A stretch of 64,000 nucleotides of DNA from Pseudomonadales bacterium (GTDB lineage: Bacteria > Pseudomonadota > Gammaproteobacteria > Pseudomonadales > Azotimanducaceae). Where the stretch lies: the NCBI GenBank assembly GCA_012103505.1, contig WLWP01000001.1:3596001-3660000 (forward strand), read 5' to 3'. Positions 17,620-27,684 of this stretch are shown in pieces. The stretch's first letter is position 1; each line of letters starts with the position of its first letter. Made by a program: the position numbers and the translations under genes. The notes beneath the pieces were generated by a model, which made no database searches, had not been told where the DNA came from, and saw only the letters and a program-made list of their open reading frames with translations.

Positions 17620-18686
17620 TGAGTTTCTGGCACCATTGTTATGCGCACGTCTTCGCCTATTGGTTGAACATCTACAATCTTACCTCTAGGCACATCTGGC
17701 ATCTCTGCAAATGTCGATGTAATGAGATTTCGCGCGTCACCGCCCATTACCGCTGGGGCTACATAGGCGACCCACTCATCCCACAGCTCTTGCGCTACAA
17801 AACTGCCCACGAGTTCAGCCCCCGCCTCGAGCAAAACTTCATTGCAACCACGATCGCCGAGTTCGGTCAGCAACCCTTCAAGATCACTAGTATCCCGAGC
17901 CAAGAATTCGGTCATCACCCCTTCGGCTTGTTCTATAGATGGCTCACTATCTGCGTTATGGACTATCAGAGAGGGATAAGAGTCGGTCAAAATCTGGGCT
18001 TTCGGCGCTATGCGAAGCCTCCGATCCAAGACCACTCTAACCGGTGCCTCGGCGCTATGATCTCGAACAGTCAATGCTGGATCATCGGCCAACACGGTAC
18101 CAATGCCTGTAATGATGGCGTCGCTTCGAGCTCGCCAATACTGAACATCTGCTCGAGCAGCAGAACTCGTAATCCATTGGCTGTCGCCGTTCGCCAGTGC
18201 TGTGCCACCATCCAAACTAGATGCGCTCTTGATGCGGACAAAGGGCCTACCTATCTCAACCCGCGAGCGATAACCACGTATGAGCTCTAGCGCCTCCGGT
18301 TGAACGACAACATCAACCGTAATGCCCGCTTCTCGCAAAAGACGGATACCCTCGCCAGAAACGCGAGGATGTGGATCGGTTGCCGCAATTACAACGCGTT
18401 CAACTTGCTCTGCGATCAGGGTTTTAGCGCACGCGGGAGTCCGCCCCTCAAATGCGCAAGGCTCAAGACTGACATAAACCGTCGTGCCTCTAACATCGCC
18501 TGCGACAGATCTAATCGCTTCGACCTCGGCATGACCTTCGCCCGGCCGCATATGAAAACCGCGACCAACAATTAGCCCATCGCGCACAATCACACAACCT
18601 ACGGCGGGGTTCGGCGCGCAAGTGAACCGACCATTGCCTGCGAGCGCCACTGCAGCTTCCAGAAACAGGCGGTCTGAATCTTTCAT
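17616..18686 (-). CDS. ribD: Bifunctional riboflavin deaminase/reductase RibD
   Basis: A 356-residue two-domain enzyme of riboflavin synthesis. The N-terminal zinc deaminase has H52-A-E54 and [11 protein letters not shown] (C77, C86); the C-terminal NADPH reductase begins with [13 protein letters not shown] and includes [16 protein letters not shown]. Both domains are complete. It is coupled to nrdR by a 4-base overlap upstream and to nusB by a 4-base overlap downstream. The genes usually found between ribD and nusB (riboflavin synthase, ribBA, ribH) are missing, so the rest of the pathway must be encoded elsewhere. No FMN riboswitch is visible upstream, where nrdR coding sequence abuts. Confidence 0.95.
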   Translation of the reverse strand: MKDSDRLFLEAAVALAGNGRFTCAPNPAVGCVIVRDGLIVGRGFHMRPGEGHAEVEAIRSVAGDVRGTTVYVSLEPCAFEGRTPACAKTLIAEQVERVVIAATDPHPRVSGEGIRLLREAGITVDVVVQPEALELIRGYRSRVEIGRPFVRIKSASSLDGGTALANGDSQWITSSAARADVQYWRARSDAIITGIGTVLADDPALTVRDHSAEAPVRVVLDRRLRIAPKAQILTDSYPSLIVHNADSEPSIEQAEGVMTEFLARDTSDLEGLLTELGDRGCNEVLLEAGAELVGSFVAQELWDEWVAYVAPAVMGGDARNLITSTFAEMPDVPRGKIVDVQPIGEDVRITMVPETQ

Positions 18687-19138
18687 CGCTGATACATGAG
18701 CTTCTGGATTTCATCAGCAAATTCGCTGACATCCTGGAAATCCCTATAAACAGACGCGAATCTCACATAGGCGACGGGATCGAGGCTCTTGAGCTCCTCC
18801 ATCACTTCCTCACCAACCTGCATTGACGGGATTTCACGCTCCCCAGTTTCACGCAGTCGGTGCTTGATGTGGGTGAGCGCGGCTTCAACTTGATCGACGC
18901 TAACGGGACGTTTTTCAAGTGCCTTGGTTAGCCCGAACTTGAGTTTCTCTTCATCAAACGGCACACGCGACCCGTCTCGTTTGATTATCCGTGGCATAAC
19001 GAGCTCGGCTGTCTCAAAGGTCGTAAATCGCTCACCACATGCTTGGCACTCACGACGACGACGAACCGCGTCTCCATCCGCGACCAGACGCGAGTCGATT
19101 ACCTTGGTGTCATCCTGAGCGCAAAATGGACAGTGCAC
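18683..19138 (-). CDS. nrdR: Transcriptional repressor NrdR
   Basis: A 151-residue regulator of ribonucleotide reductase genes. An N-terminal zinc ribbon (C3, C6 and C31, C34 in CPFC...CQAC) is followed by an ATP-cone (about 49-139) starting [18 protein letters not shown] that senses ATP/dATP. It starts at GTG. It lies six bases after the glyA stop, so glyA and this operon may share a transcript, and overlaps ribD by four bases. Confidence 0.97.
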   Translation of the reverse strand: MHCPFCAQDDTKVIDSRLVADGDAVRRRRECQACGERFTTFETAELVMPRIIKRDGSRVPFDEEKLKFGLTKALEKRPVSVDQVEAALTHIKHRLRETGEREIPSMQVGEEVMEELKSLDPVAYVRFASVYRDFQDVSEFADEIQKLMYQR

Positions 19139-19144
19139 GGCACG

Positions 19145-20404
19145 CTACTCGCCGGGGTAGACCGGAAACTTGGCACAGATTTCTTTAACCCGCTCTTTGA
19201 CAGTCAAAATCATATTGTCGTTTTCGACGTCGTCGAGAATGTCGCACATCCAACCTGCTAACGTCTCACACTCTGGTTCCTTAAAACCGCGTCTTGTCAC
19301 CGCTGGTGAGCCAACTCGTAGGCCACTGGTTACAAAAGGCGAACGTGGGTCGTTAGGCACAGTATTTTTATTGACCGTTATGTTGGCACGACCGAGTGCT
19401 GCATCAGCATCTTTGCCTGTGAGCTCTTTGCTGATCAGATCCAGCAAAAAGAGATGGTTATCAGTACCGCCAGAAACCACGTCATAGCCCCGCGCCACGA
19501 AACCTGCCGCCATCGTCTGGGCATTCTTGAGCGTTTGCTCTTGATAGACCTTAAACTCTGGCTCCATCGCCTCCTTGAAACAAACAGCTTTTCCAGCAAT
19601 CGCGTGCATAAGCGGACCACCCTGACTCCCCGGGAAGAGCGCAGAGTTGAGTTTCTTCTCGATATCGGCGTTCGCTCGAGCCAAGATCAAACCACCGCGC
19701 GGACCACCCAAGGTCTTATGCGTAGTTGAGGTTGTGACATCTGCTATTTGGACCGGATTAGGATAAACACCGGCTGCAACCAAGCCAGCGACATGAGCCA
19801 TATCGACAACCAAGTACGCGCCGATCTCATCGGCTATCGTGCGGAACTGCTCCCACTCGATCCGGCGACTATAGGCAGAGAACCCGGCCATGACCATTTT
19901 CGGCTGATGCTCCTGTGCCATTGCTCGGACCGCATCAAAATTTATCAGCCCGTCTTTGGGGTCGATACCATATTGGACCGCGTTGTACATCTTCCCAGAA
20001 AAATTTACTGCAGCCCCGTGGGTCAAGTGGCCACCGTCAGCCAAGCTCATGCCGAGCACAGTGTCACCAGGCGATAGCAGCGCCATATAAACCGCGGCGT
20101 TTGCTTGCGAACCTGAGTGAGGTTGCACGTTGACGTAGTCTGCGCCAAAGAGGACTTTCGCCCGCTCGATGGCGAGCACCTCTACTTTGTCAACGTATTC
20201 ACAGCCACCGTAGTAGCGCTTGTGGGGATACCCCTCAGCATATTTGTTGGTAAGTTTGCTTCCTTGCGCTTCAAGAACTCTTGGGCTCGCATAGTTTTCC
20301 GATGCGATAAGTTCTATATGTTCTTCCTGTCTACTGGTTTCCTCAGCCATCGCCAACGCCAATTCGTCGTCGAAGCCGGATATGGTCTCGTTTCCTGTAA
20401 ACAT
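19145..20404 (-). CDS. glyA: Serine hydroxymethyltransferase
   Basis: A 419-residue PLP enzyme interconverting serine and glycine with transfer of a one-carbon unit to tetrahydrofolate. [20 protein letters not shown] near the start, [13 protein letters not shown] and the PLP-binding lysine K230 in [15 protein letters not shown] are all intact. Length is typical. It heads the minus-strand glyA-nrdR-ribD-nusB-thiL-pgpA run. The 228-base gap to ettA shows no recognised riboswitch. Confidence 0.98.
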   Translation of the reverse strand: MFTGNETISGFDDELALAMAEETSRQEEHIELIASENYASPRVLEAQGSKLTNKYAEGYPHKRYYGGCEYVDKVEVLAIERAKVLFGADYVNVQPHSGSQANAAVYMALLSPGDTVLGMSLADGGHLTHGAAVNFSGKMYNAVQYGIDPKDGLINFDAVRAMAQEHQPKMVMAGFSAYSRRIEWEQFRTIADEIGAYLVVDMAHVAGLVAAGVYPNPVQIADVTTSTTHKTLGGPRGGLILARANADIEKKLNSALFPGSQGGPLMHAIAGKAVCFKEAMEPEFKVYQEQTLKNAQTMAAGFVARGYDVVSGGTDNHLFLLDLISKELTGKDADAALGRANITVNKNTVPNDPRSPFVTSGLRVGSPAVTRRGFKEPECETLAGWMCDILDDVENDNMILTVKERVKEICAKFPVYPGE

Positions 20405-20632
20405 CTACGTCTCTGATTTAAGTTAGTGAAATTAGTTGCGTCGAGGCGGTTGCCGTTGTGCGCGAACGCGACGCATTGTACCCGATCAACTCCACGAAGG
20501 AGAGAGAGTCCTGATGTAAATTGCTCATCGCGAACATCAATTTGGCTCGCGTTTTAGGCAAACCCGAGCTTCTTATCTTGAGCGCGATGAGTATACTTCC
20601 GGCCGAAATTTCGTTGAGGCTGAGTTCAAACA

Positions 20633-22300
20633 ATGGCGCAGTACGTCTATACCATGCAGGGGGTTTCCAAGATCGTCCCTCCCAAGCGAACGATCTTGGA
20701 AAACATCAATCTTTCATTTTTCCCTGGCGCCAAAATCGGTGTCCTTGGTTTGAACGGCTCCGGAAAATCCAGCCTATTGCGCATTATGGCCGGAGAAGAC
20801 ACCGAAATTGATGGTGAAGCCAGACCACAAAAGGACATCAAGGTCGGCTACCTGCCGCAAGAACCACAACTGGACGACGACCTAACTGTACGGGGTAATG
20901 TCGAGCAAGGTGTGGGGCAGATCATGGCGATCTTGAACGAATACAACGAAATCTCCGATAAGTTTGCCGAACCGATGGCAGACGACGAGATGACTAAACT
21001 GCTTGAACGCCAAGGCGATCTCGCAACCGAAATCGACGCGGTCGACGGATGGGAAATCGATCGCACGCTCGATATTGCCGCTGATGCATTACGACTGCCT
21101 GATTGGGACACGCAAGTGAATGTGCTTTCAGGTGGCGAGCGGCGCAGGGTCGCGCTGTGTAAACTCCTTTTAGCAAAGCCTGACATGCTGCTGCTAGATG
21201 AGCCAACTAACCACCTAGATGCAGAAAGCGTTGCATGGCTTGAACGCTTCCTCGATGAATATGCGGGCACGGTCGTAGCAGTGACCCACGATCGCTATTT
21301 TCTCGACAACGTCGCCGGATGGATCCTAGAACTCGACCGCGGTCGTGGGATTCCATATGAAGGCAACTACAGCAATTGGCTTGAGACCAAGGAAGTACGT
21401 CTTGAACAAGAAGCCGCGCAAGAAAAAGCCAGGCAACGGTCAATCAAGTCAGAGCTTGAATGGGTTCGCTCCAATCCAAAGGCACGGCAATCGAAGAGCC
21501 GCGCTCGACTACAACGCTTTGACGAATTGGTTAGCCAAGAACAGGGAACACGCCAGGAAACCTCAGAGCTTTTCATTCCAACCGGCGAGCGTCTTGGTGA
21601 GAAAGTGATCGACATTTCCGGTCTCAACAAAGGCTTCGGTGAACAGTTTCTGATCGAAAACCTAGATGCCAGCATTCCCCGCGGTGCGATCGTCGGCATT
21701 ATTGGTGGCAACGGCGCAGGTAAAACGACTTTGTTTAAGATGCTGACCGGCGAGGAGAAGCCTGATACAGGCTCGATTGATATCGGTTCAACCGTTGAGA
21801 TGTCTTATGTCGATCAGAGCAGGGACGCGCTAGAAGCCGACAAGACAGTCTGGGAAGAAATATCTGAAAGCCAAGACATCATTCGCATCGGCAAGCACGA
21901 AATACATAGCCGCGCCTATGTTGGGCGTTTCAACTTCAAAGGTACCGACCAACAAAAACGCGTCGGTGACCTATCGGGCGGTGAACGCAATCGTGTGCAC
22001 TTGGCCAAGCTTCTTCGCAGTGGCGCCAATGTTTTGCTACTCGATGAACCTACCAACGATCTCGATGTGGAGACACTCCGCGCGCTCGAAGACGCGCTTC
22101 TGAGCTTCGCAGGCTCCGTGCTCGTTATCTCGCACGATCGATGGTTTTTGGATCGGGTCGCAACGCATATGTTGGCTTTTGAGGGTGACAGCCATGTTGA
22201 ATGGTTCGAAGGGAATTACACAGACTATGAGGCCGATCGAAAACGACGGCTAGGTGATGCTCAGCCAACGCGGGTGAAGTACAAACCGATTCACCGTTAG
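20633..22300 (+). CDS. ettA: ABC-F protein EttA (energy-dependent translational throttle)
   Basis: A 555-residue soluble ABC-F ATPase with two nucleotide-binding domains: Walker [10 protein letters not shown] and signature [15 protein letters not shown] in the first, and GGNGAGKTT with [15 protein letters not shown] in the second. The two are joined by the charged linker around residues 240-300 ([20 protein letters not shown]). The start [21 protein letters not shown] is characteristic of EttA. EttA binds the ribosomal E site and gates entry into elongation according to the ATP/ADP ratio. A possible -10 (TATACT near 20590) lies upstream, but no good -35 was found. Confidence 0.96.
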   Translation: MAQYVYTMQGVSKIVPPKRTILENINLSFFPGAKIGVLGLNGSGKSSLLRIMAGEDTEIDGEARPQKDIKVGYLPQEPQLDDDLTVRGNVEQGVGQIMAILNEYNEISDKFAEPMADDEMTKLLERQGDLATEIDAVDGWEIDRTLDIAADALRLPDWDTQVNVLSGGERRRVALCKLLLAKPDMLLLDEPTNHLDAESVAWLERFLDEYAGTVVAVTHDRYFLDNVAGWILELDRGRGIPYEGNYSNWLETKEVRLEQEAAQEKARQRSIKSELEWVRSNPKARQSKSRARLQRFDELVSQEQGTRQETSELFIPTGERLGEKVIDISGLNKGFGEQFLIENLDASIPRGAIVGIIGGNGAGKTTLFKMLTGEEKPDTGSIDIGSTVEMSYVDQSRDALEADKTVWEEISESQDIIRIGKHEIHSRAYVGRFNFKGTDQQKRVGDLSGGERNRVHLAKLLRSGANVLLLDEPTNDLDVETLRALEDALLSFAGSVLVISHDRWFLDRVATHMLAFEGDSHVEWFEGNYTDYEADRKRRLGDAQPTRVKYKPIHR

Positions 22301-22428
22301 GGTATCAAATTGCGACACAAAGGTTGAGAGTTCATCAACGTCGCCCTTATTGGCCAGTATTCGGAACACTTAAGAGCGCCGCATTGGTCTTTGAAATTTC
22401 AGGGGCGTTTGTGCCTATGTTAACGACG

Positions 22429-23022
22429 TTATCTCTTGCTCGTCGATGTCGTGTGGTGCGGATGTAGTAACAGGTGCAATATCTCCACGGCACTTTCTGG
22501 GTCAGCTGGTTGCCCGGTGATGAGATCTGCGTACAAAAAAGATTCTATGATCCGTGTCAGAGCATACGCCATTGTTGAAGGTTCCACCGGTAGGGTCATG
22601 TGACCTTTGTCGATTTCCTCGCTGATTAGCGCAGTAAGGTTGTCGATGGTGCGCGCTTGAACTGGACCATGTTTCGATGCCACCAGTTTCAAGCCGAGCT
22701 GCGGGTTATTTTTTAGGAATAGCCGCAGTGGTTGAAATGCATGGGCAGCACGCATCCCGCTCTCGACGACTTCGAGCACCCTTTCGCTGCCTTCACTCTC
22801 AGTTCGATCTACAATGCGCGAAAAGGTGTCATCGATCAGCGACGCCAAAACTTCGCCAACCAATTGCTCGGCACTACCAGCCCAGCGGTAGGCGGTCGCG
22901 CGTGAGATACCGAGCTCTACGGCGAGTTTCTGCAGCTCAATGCGCCGAGCTCCTACAAACCATGCGCGAGCTAACCGGTGCAGGTCAACTGGTTGACAAT
23001 TATGCCAGCCGCGACGAGTCAC
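22429..23022 (-). CDS. TetR-type regulator, QsdR-like
   Basis: A 197-residue regulator with an N-terminal helix-turn-helix (LQKLAVELGISRATAYRWAG, about residues 29-48) and an all-helical ligand-binding domain. The AWFVGARRIELQKLA start and the TAYRW recognition helix fit the QsdR-like branch of TetR regulators, by memory. It overlaps the hydrolase gene by four bases and is second in a two-gene operon, so it probably responds to that enzyme's substrate or product. A perfect 18-bp palindrome in front of the operon is its likely operator. Confidence 0.85.
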   Translation of the reverse strand: MTRRGWHNCQPVDLHRLARAWFVGARRIELQKLAVELGISRATAYRWAGSAEQLVGEVLASLIDDTFSRIVDRTESEGSERVLEVVESGMRAAHAFQPLRLFLKNNPQLGLKLVASKHGPVQARTIDNLTALISEEIDKGHMTLPVEPSTMAYALTRIIESFLYADLITGQPADPESAVEILHLLLHPHHTTSTSKR

Positions 23023-23831
23023 GTTTCAATCGACTGGTCACCATTGCTTTGCAGCTGTGCCCGTCCATACACCCAGGCGCGCCAGCTGTGCCGATGAAAT
23101 GGCTGCCATTCACCTTCGGGTAGGGCTAGCCGATCCGCGATGGCAAACAAAACTGTTGGGCTGAACCCTAAACCCAAGTGAGAGGCAAAAACCTCTATGT
23201 TCTCAGCCAGCTCGCTGGGTTGTTCAACTGCCATTGGCCACGGCACGACACCGTCGGACTTGCTAAAGATCGCCGTACTTGGGATACCAGGTAAAGGTGT
23301 GCCAGCTAATTGCCGTAAAGAATAGGTCGGGTGAGCCTCTAACTCTACGCCGCCGTTCAAACGACGAATTACGTCGTAAGCGCGCGTAGAGCGCGGATTG
23401 CCACGAATTGGGCTGCCTAGCGTAATCACCTGGCGAACCTTCTCTGTTTCTAGGTGCGCCAACAAGCGGGCATAGACGCCGCCCATGCTCCAGCCGATAA
23501 TCGTTACCTTACGCCCTCCGGACTCGTCAAACACTGCACTGAGCCGTGCCACCAATCGAGCCCGAAGATCCGGCATAGCTGGACCTAGGTTGCGACCAAG
23601 TTCCCACGGACGCGCTGCATACCCTAAAGAAGCTAGGTATTGCCGTAGCACCACTGTTGAGGCATCGCTGGCACCAAAACCAGGCATCACAAGTACGGGA
23701 TGTGCATCTCCCCGAGGCGCCTGTCTTAACAAGGGAGCGTTAGCCAGTAGTGCGGCGAAATCGCCAAGCGCGCGAGGCACGTCTGTTACCGCCAGGCGAG
23801 CACGCGGTGAACGGTAGTTAGTTTCCAGCAT
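23019..23831 (-). CDS. Alpha/beta hydrolase, lipase-like
   Basis: A 270-residue hydrolase. The HPVLVMPGFGASDAS oxyanion-loop region is followed by the nucleophile elbow GWSMGG (S115), an aspartate in SKSDGVVPW and the histidine in FASHLGLGFSP, completing a Ser-Asp-His triad. No signal peptide is evident. The pattern resembles the triacylglycerol lipase/PGAP1-like group. It is the first gene of a two-gene operon with the TetR regulator, with start ATG at 23831 and a putative operator 37 bases upstream. Substrate unknown. Confidence 0.82.
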   Translation of the reverse strand: MLETNYRSPRARLAVTDVPRALGDFAALLANAPLLRQAPRGDAHPVLVMPGFGASDASTVVLRQYLASLGYAARPWELGRNLGPAMPDLRARLVARLSAVFDESGGRKVTIIGWSMGGVYARLLAHLETEKVRQVITLGSPIRGNPRSTRAYDVIRRLNGGVELEAHPTYSLRQLAGTPLPGIPSTAIFSKSDGVVPWPMAVEQPSELAENIEVFASHLGLGFSPTVLFAIADRLALPEGEWQPFHRHSWRAWVYGRAQLQSNGDQSIET

Positions 23832-23867
23832 GGCAATGTAGCTCGCAAATGATACAAAAAGATATTT

Positions 23868-23885
23868 TGTCTCAATATTGAGACA
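23868..23885. promoter_or_regulatory. Perfect 18-bp palindrome, likely operator of the hydrolase-tetR operon
   Basis: TGTCTCAAT and ATTGAGACA form an uninterrupted palindrome 37 bases upstream of the hydrolase start. On the minus strand the right arm overlaps a -35-like TTGAGA, with a -10-like TATCAT 15 bases further on, so a bound dimer would block polymerase. A second short inverted repeat (ACAAAA/TTTTGT) sits just inside. Autoregulation by the operon's own TetR protein is the simplest reading; it is an inference. Confidence 0.6.
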
Positions 23886-23915
23886 TATTCAATATTTATC
23901 TCATTTACTTTTAGA

Positions 23916-23979
23916 AGCCAAATGCTTCTAACACCGACACTGCGTGTAGCCAAATGCTTCTAACACCGACACTGCGTGT
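23916..23979. repeat. Exact 32-bp tandem duplication
   Basis: Two identical 32-base copies abut at 23916-23947 and 23948-23979. Each begins AGCCAAATGCTTCTAACA and ends GACACTGCGTGT. The first copy plus its left flank can form a GAAGC/GCTTC hairpin. It lies 30 bases beyond the palindrome, upstream of the hydrolase-tetR operon. A recent slippage duplication is likely; no function is apparent. Confidence 0.9.
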
Positions 23980-24148
23980 AATAGAAGTTGGGTTCTGCGC
24001 CGAATGCCGTGCTTCTCGGACTGGGTTGCGATCTGCTTGCCGTGCGGCTGCAACAAGGTAGCCACTAATTTGCACTACGTCGTATCGGAACACACGTCAC
24101 GATCTGCGAACTGAAGCCCCGGCCTAAATTTTGAAAATCGTTAGCACG

Positions 24149-25513
24149 TCAAAACTGGGACAGAATCTCGAGCGCTGCACTGAGGTTCTGCACCCCGTGC
24201 ACCCGCATACCGGGGAGCTTGTACTTGGGTCGATTGGCGTAAGGTACAATCGCTTGCTTGAATCCATGTTTCGCGGCCTCCCGGAGCCGTTCTTGGCCGT
24301 TAGCAACCGGTCTTAGCTCGCCAGTCAAACCAAGCTCGCCAAAAACGATTAGGTCACGGGGCAATATGCGATCCCGAAAAGACGACAACACAGCGAGGAG
24401 CAACGCAAGATCTGCGCCTGTCTCCTGAATCCGCACACCGCCAACAACATTGGCAAAAACATCTTGGTCACCGAGCGTAATGCCACAATGCCGGTGCAAA
24501 ACCGCGAGGTGCATCGCGAGACGTTGATGATCTAAGCCGACTGCAACACGTTTCGGATAACCTGCGGCAACTTCATCGACCAACGCTTGTATTTCCACTA
24601 ACAGCGGTCGAGTGCCTTCCCACGTTACCGTTGCGATACTGCCGGGCGAATCGGTCTCACCCCTCTGCAGAAAGATCGCTGATGGGTTGGCAACTTCCTT
24701 CATCCCCACGTCGGTCATGGCAAACACGCCAAGCTCATTCACCGCACCAAATCGGTTTTTGTTACCACGTAGTGTTCGGTACCTAGATCCAGCCGGACTG
24801 TCGAGCATCACGAAAGTGTCGATCATGTGTTCGAGAACCTTCGGACCGGCCAATCCGCCCTCTTTCGTGATGTGACCAACCAATATGACGACCGTGTCCG
24901 TCTGTTTGGCTAACCGAGTGAAGAAGCCAGCTGTCTCGCGAACCTGTGTGACCGATCCAGGAGTTGAATCAATCGACTCCATCTGCAATACCTGCACCGA
25001 GTCCAGGACCACAATCTCTGGTCGATTTAGCTCAATATGAGATGCGATCACCTCTGCTCGAGTTTCGGCAGCAACATCTAAGCCATCCATCGGCAGTTCC
25101 AGCCGTTGAGCGCGCATCGCGAGCTGTTGCAGTGATTCCTCGCCGGTCACATAGAGCACACCTCGCTCTTTGGCTAGTTGAGTGCAAACCTGTAACAAGA
25201 GGGTGCTCTTGCCAGCACCGGGGTCACCGCCCATAAGCACCACAGAACCCGGGACAAGGCCACCACCGAGAACGCGGTCCAACTCAGCGAAAGGTGTGGG
25301 TATGCGCGGGGCTTCCTGTGTTTCTACGTCACCGAGCTTTTTGATTTGCGCCTTGGTTCCCGCGAAGCCAATGTGTGCTTCTTTAATCGGTCCCACGCTG
25401 ACACGAGAAAGGGTGTTCCAGGCCTGACAAGCACCACATTGCCCTTGCCACTTGGCGAAGTCAGCCCCGCAGTCGCTACAGACATACGCCGTCTTAACCT
25501 TAGCTTTGGCCAC
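24149..25513 (-). CDS. radA: DNA repair protein RadA
   Basis: A 454-residue RecA-like branch-migration helicase. An N-terminal zinc finger (C12, C15, C26, C29) is followed by Walker A GGDPGAGKSTLL (K102), the RadA-specific KNRFG box and a C-terminal Lon-protease-like domain with GITLGDQDVFANVVGGVRI. It extends strand exchange during recombinational repair. It starts at GTG 25513, which overlaps the dnaB stop by one base (TAGTG), so it is translated with dnaB. The alr gene that follows dnaB in Pseudomonas is absent. Confidence 0.97.
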   Translation of the reverse strand: MAKAKVKTAYVCSDCGADFAKWQGQCGACQAWNTLSRVSVGPIKEAHIGFAGTKAQIKKLGDVETQEAPRIPTPFAELDRVLGGGLVPGSVVLMGGDPGAGKSTLLLQVCTQLAKERGVLYVTGEESLQQLAMRAQRLELPMDGLDVAAETRAEVIASHIELNRPEIVVLDSVQVLQMESIDSTPGSVTQVRETAGFFTRLAKQTDTVVILVGHITKEGGLAGPKVLEHMIDTFVMLDSPAGSRYRTLRGNKNRFGAVNELGVFAMTDVGMKEVANPSAIFLQRGETDSPGSIATVTWEGTRPLLVEIQALVDEVAAGYPKRVAVGLDHQRLAMHLAVLHRHCGITLGDQDVFANVVGGVRIQETGADLALLLAVLSSFRDRILPRDLIVFGELGLTGELRPVANGQERLREAAKHGFKQAIVPYANRPKYKLPGMRVHGVQNLSAALEILSQF

Positions 25514-26886
25514 TAAACAAACTCGTTGTATACATCGGAGGCCAGATTCTCGAACTTGGTGAGATTGCCCGTAAACTGAACTCGCACTTTGCCAATCGGT
25601 CCGTTCCGTTGTTTACCGATGATGATTTCTGCGACACCTTTTTCTTCAGTGTCTTCGTTGTAAACCTCGTCACGGTATATGAAGAGGATGACGTCGGCAT
25701 CCTGCTCGATTGCACCAGACTCGCGCAAATCCGACATCATGGGACGCTTATCGGGTCGAGACTCAAGCGCTCGATTCAACTGAGACAAAGCGACCACGGG
25801 ACAGCGCATTTCTTTCGCCAAAGCTTTTAAAGAACGAGAGATCTCAGATATCTCTCCTGCGCGAGATTCGGAGCGCTCCGCCGTTCGCATGAGTTGTAGG
25901 TAGTCGACGACAATCATGTCGAGTCCGTCGGACTCTCGAGAAACTCGGCGCGCCCGTGCTCGGACCTCGCCAGGAGTCAGAGCAGGGGTATCATCCACAT
26001 AGAGGCGTTTGTCTCGGAGTTGGCTAACCGCACCTGTAAAGCGCGACCAGTCATCGTCTTGTAGCTCACCTGTACGCAGTCGAGTCTGATCAATGCGGCC
26101 GAGGCTTGAGAGCATTCTCATGACAATTTGTTCTGACGGCATCTCCATTGAGAACACGAGAACTGCTCCACCGCTCATCACAGCATGTTCAGCGATGTTG
26201 ATAGCGAAAGCAGTTTTACCCATTGAAGGTCTGGCCGCGACGATCACCAGATCTGACTTCTGTAGACCTGCGGTTCTTGAATCTATATCAGTGAACCCAG
26301 TTGCAACGCCCGTTATTGCACCCTTGGTATTGAATAGGTACTCGACCCGCTCAAGTGCCCGTGTGAGCAGGGGTGCGATTTTCTCTGGTCCACCGTCGTT
26401 GCCTCGATTCTCAGCAATTTCGAATACGGTCTGTTCAGCCATTTCGACCAACGTATCGGCATCTCGCCCTTCTGGCGTAAATGCGGCGTCTGCTATCTTG
26501 TTAGCAGCACCTATGAGTTGCCTCATCATGGAGCGTTCACGAACGATGCGTGCATAAGCGAGGACGTTGCTCGCGCCAGGTGTCGACTCTGCAAGCTCCG
26601 CTAGGTATCCGACATCACCCGCCTTCTCCAGCAGAGCCTCAGAGCGCAGTCGTTCTGATACGGTCACGGCGTCCAACGGCTCATCGCTGTTTGCGAGGGA
26701 CATCATCGCTTCAAAAATAATCTGATGTTGCGGCCGGTAGAAATCGCGCGCGGCGACTATCTCAACAAGGTCGAACCACGCCTCGTTATTGAGCATTAGT
26801 CCACCCAATACCGATTGTTCAGCCTCTACAGAATGAGGTGGTACTTTAAGGCTAACGGCTTGGCTTTCAGGTGCGTATTGAGACAT
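25513..26886 (-). CDS. dnaB: Replicative DNA helicase DnaB
   Basis: A hexameric 5'-3' helicase that unwinds the replication fork. The ATG at 26886 (MSQYAPESQAV) is preferred over the upstream in-frame start at 26925 because it gives the normal N-terminus before VPPHSVEAEQSVLGGLM; the length is then 457 residues. The N-terminal collar domain (about 15-115) is followed by the RecA-like motor with Walker A ARPSMGKTAFA, MEMPSEQIVMRML and Walker B VVDYLQLM. No intein interrupts it. It follows rplI and precedes radA. Confidence 0.97.
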   Translation of the reverse strand: MSQYAPESQAVSLKVPPHSVEAEQSVLGGLMLNNEAWFDLVEIVAARDFYRPQHQIIFEAMMSLANSDEPLDAVTVSERLRSEALLEKAGDVGYLAELAESTPGASNVLAYARIVRERSMMRQLIGAANKIADAAFTPEGRDADTLVEMAEQTVFEIAENRGNDGGPEKIAPLLTRALERVEYLFNTKGAITGVATGFTDIDSRTAGLQKSDLVIVAARPSMGKTAFAINIAEHAVMSGGAVLVFSMEMPSEQIVMRMLSSLGRIDQTRLRTGELQDDDWSRFTGAVSQLRDKRLYVDDTPALTPGEVRARARRVSRESDGLDMIVVDYLQLMRTAERSESRAGEISEISRSLKALAKEMRCPVVALSQLNRALESRPDKRPMMSDLRESGAIEQDADVILFIYRDEVYNEDTEEKGVAEIIIGKQRNGPIGKVRVQFTGNLTKFENLASDVYNEFV

Positions 26887-27016
26887 TGAACGGGGACAAC
26901 TTTGGACAGGCAAGCGTGAGCGCAACCGGTATCGATTGCAAGAGAATAACCTGTGGAAAAGCTGAGGAAATCAAAGCGCGACTATGTGCGCGCTCATCAT
27001 GTCCTCGGGAGGTGAG

Positions 27017-27463
27017 TTACTCTGGGACTACCGACACAGTTATTTCAACCGTGACGTCAGAGTGGAACTGCAGACCGATTTGGTATTCACCTGCTTGGCG
27101 GATAACACCCTCAGGCATGCGCACTTCACTACGCAATACTTCGTGGCCTTCTTCAGTCAGCGCTGTGGCTATATCCTGTGTGCCCACGGAGCCATACAAC
27201 TTGCCCTCTTCACCGACTTTCACAACGATAGTCAGTGTGTGTTCCTCGAGCGGTGTGGCTCGAGTTGTTGCTGCACTTAACTTCTCGTCAGCTGCGGCTT
27301 CAAGTTCTGCACGACGACCTTCAAATACGCTGCGATTCGATTCATTCGCTTGCACAGCCTTTCCTTTCGGGATTAGGAAGTTTCGAGCGAAACCGGGCTT
27401 CACAGCAACTTCATCGCCGAGGTCACCCAGATTGTTGACTCTCTCTAATAGAATTACATTCAC
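27017..27463 (-). CDS. rplI: 50S ribosomal protein L9
   Basis: A 148-residue L9 with the canonical N-terminal domain (MNVILLERVNNLGDLGDEV, then KPGFARNFLIPKGKAV), the long connecting helix and the C-terminal RNA-binding domain beginning GKLYGSVGTQDI. It belongs to the rpsF-rpsR-rplI operon, 11 bases after rpsR. The intervening DUF2232-type gene found in Pseudomonas is absent. Confidence 0.98.
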   Translation of the reverse strand: MNVILLERVNNLGDLGDEVAVKPGFARNFLIPKGKAVQANESNRSVFEGRRAELEAAADEKLSAATTRATPLEEHTLTIVVKVGEEGKLYGSVGTQDIATALTEEGHEVLRSEVRMPEGVIRQAGEYQIGLQFHSDVTVEITVSVVPE

Positions 27464-27474
27464 GGGGCTTCCCC

Positions 27475-27684
27475 TTACTTGTGCTGATCGGTGTAAGGCA
27501 GGAGAGCGAGAAAACGTGCTCGCTTAACCTCTGCTGCTAAACGGCGTTGGAAACGGGCCGATGTACCAGTAATTCGACTTGGCACTATCTTGCCGGTCTC
27601 ACCGATAAATTGACGTAGCGTATCTAGATCTTTGTAATCAATTTCGGATTCTTTTTGGGCTTCTCGGATTCTTCGTCTACTCAT
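27475..27684 (-). CDS. rpsR: 30S ribosomal protein S18
   Basis: A 69-residue S18 whose core ([50 protein letters not shown]) is standard. Its N-terminus is short and reads [12 protein letters not shown], lacking the RRKFCRF cysteine segment found in E. coli S18; no cysteine is present, so it is a zinc-independent form. It overlaps rpsF by four bases (ATGA). S18 binds 16S rRNA together with S6. Confidence 0.97.
   Translation of the reverse strand: MSRRRIREAQKESEIDYKDLDTLRQFIGETGKIVPSRITGTSARFQRRLAAEVKRARFLALLPYTDQHK

Larger units (their letters stand above)
23832..24148. other. 317-base intergenic region between radA and the hydrolase gene
   Basis: No convincing gene. It holds the hydrolase promoter region with its palindrome, an exact tandem duplication (23916-23979) and about 170 bases of unrecognised sequence downstream of radA. 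No intrinsic terminator with a T-run was found after radA. Confidence 0.4.

Noticed and set aside
17523..18290. A 255-codon plus-strand open frame
   Set aside because: It is antisense to the well-supported nusB and ribD genes and shows no recognisable domain or ribosome-binding site.
20405..20632. Riboswitch upstream of glyA
   Set aside because: No recognisable glycine, SAM or folate-type conserved core was found in the 228-base gap.
23911..24093. A 60-codon minus-strand open frame spanning the 32-bp duplication
   Set aside because: It consists partly of the repeat, lacks a ribosome-binding site and has no recognisable sequence.
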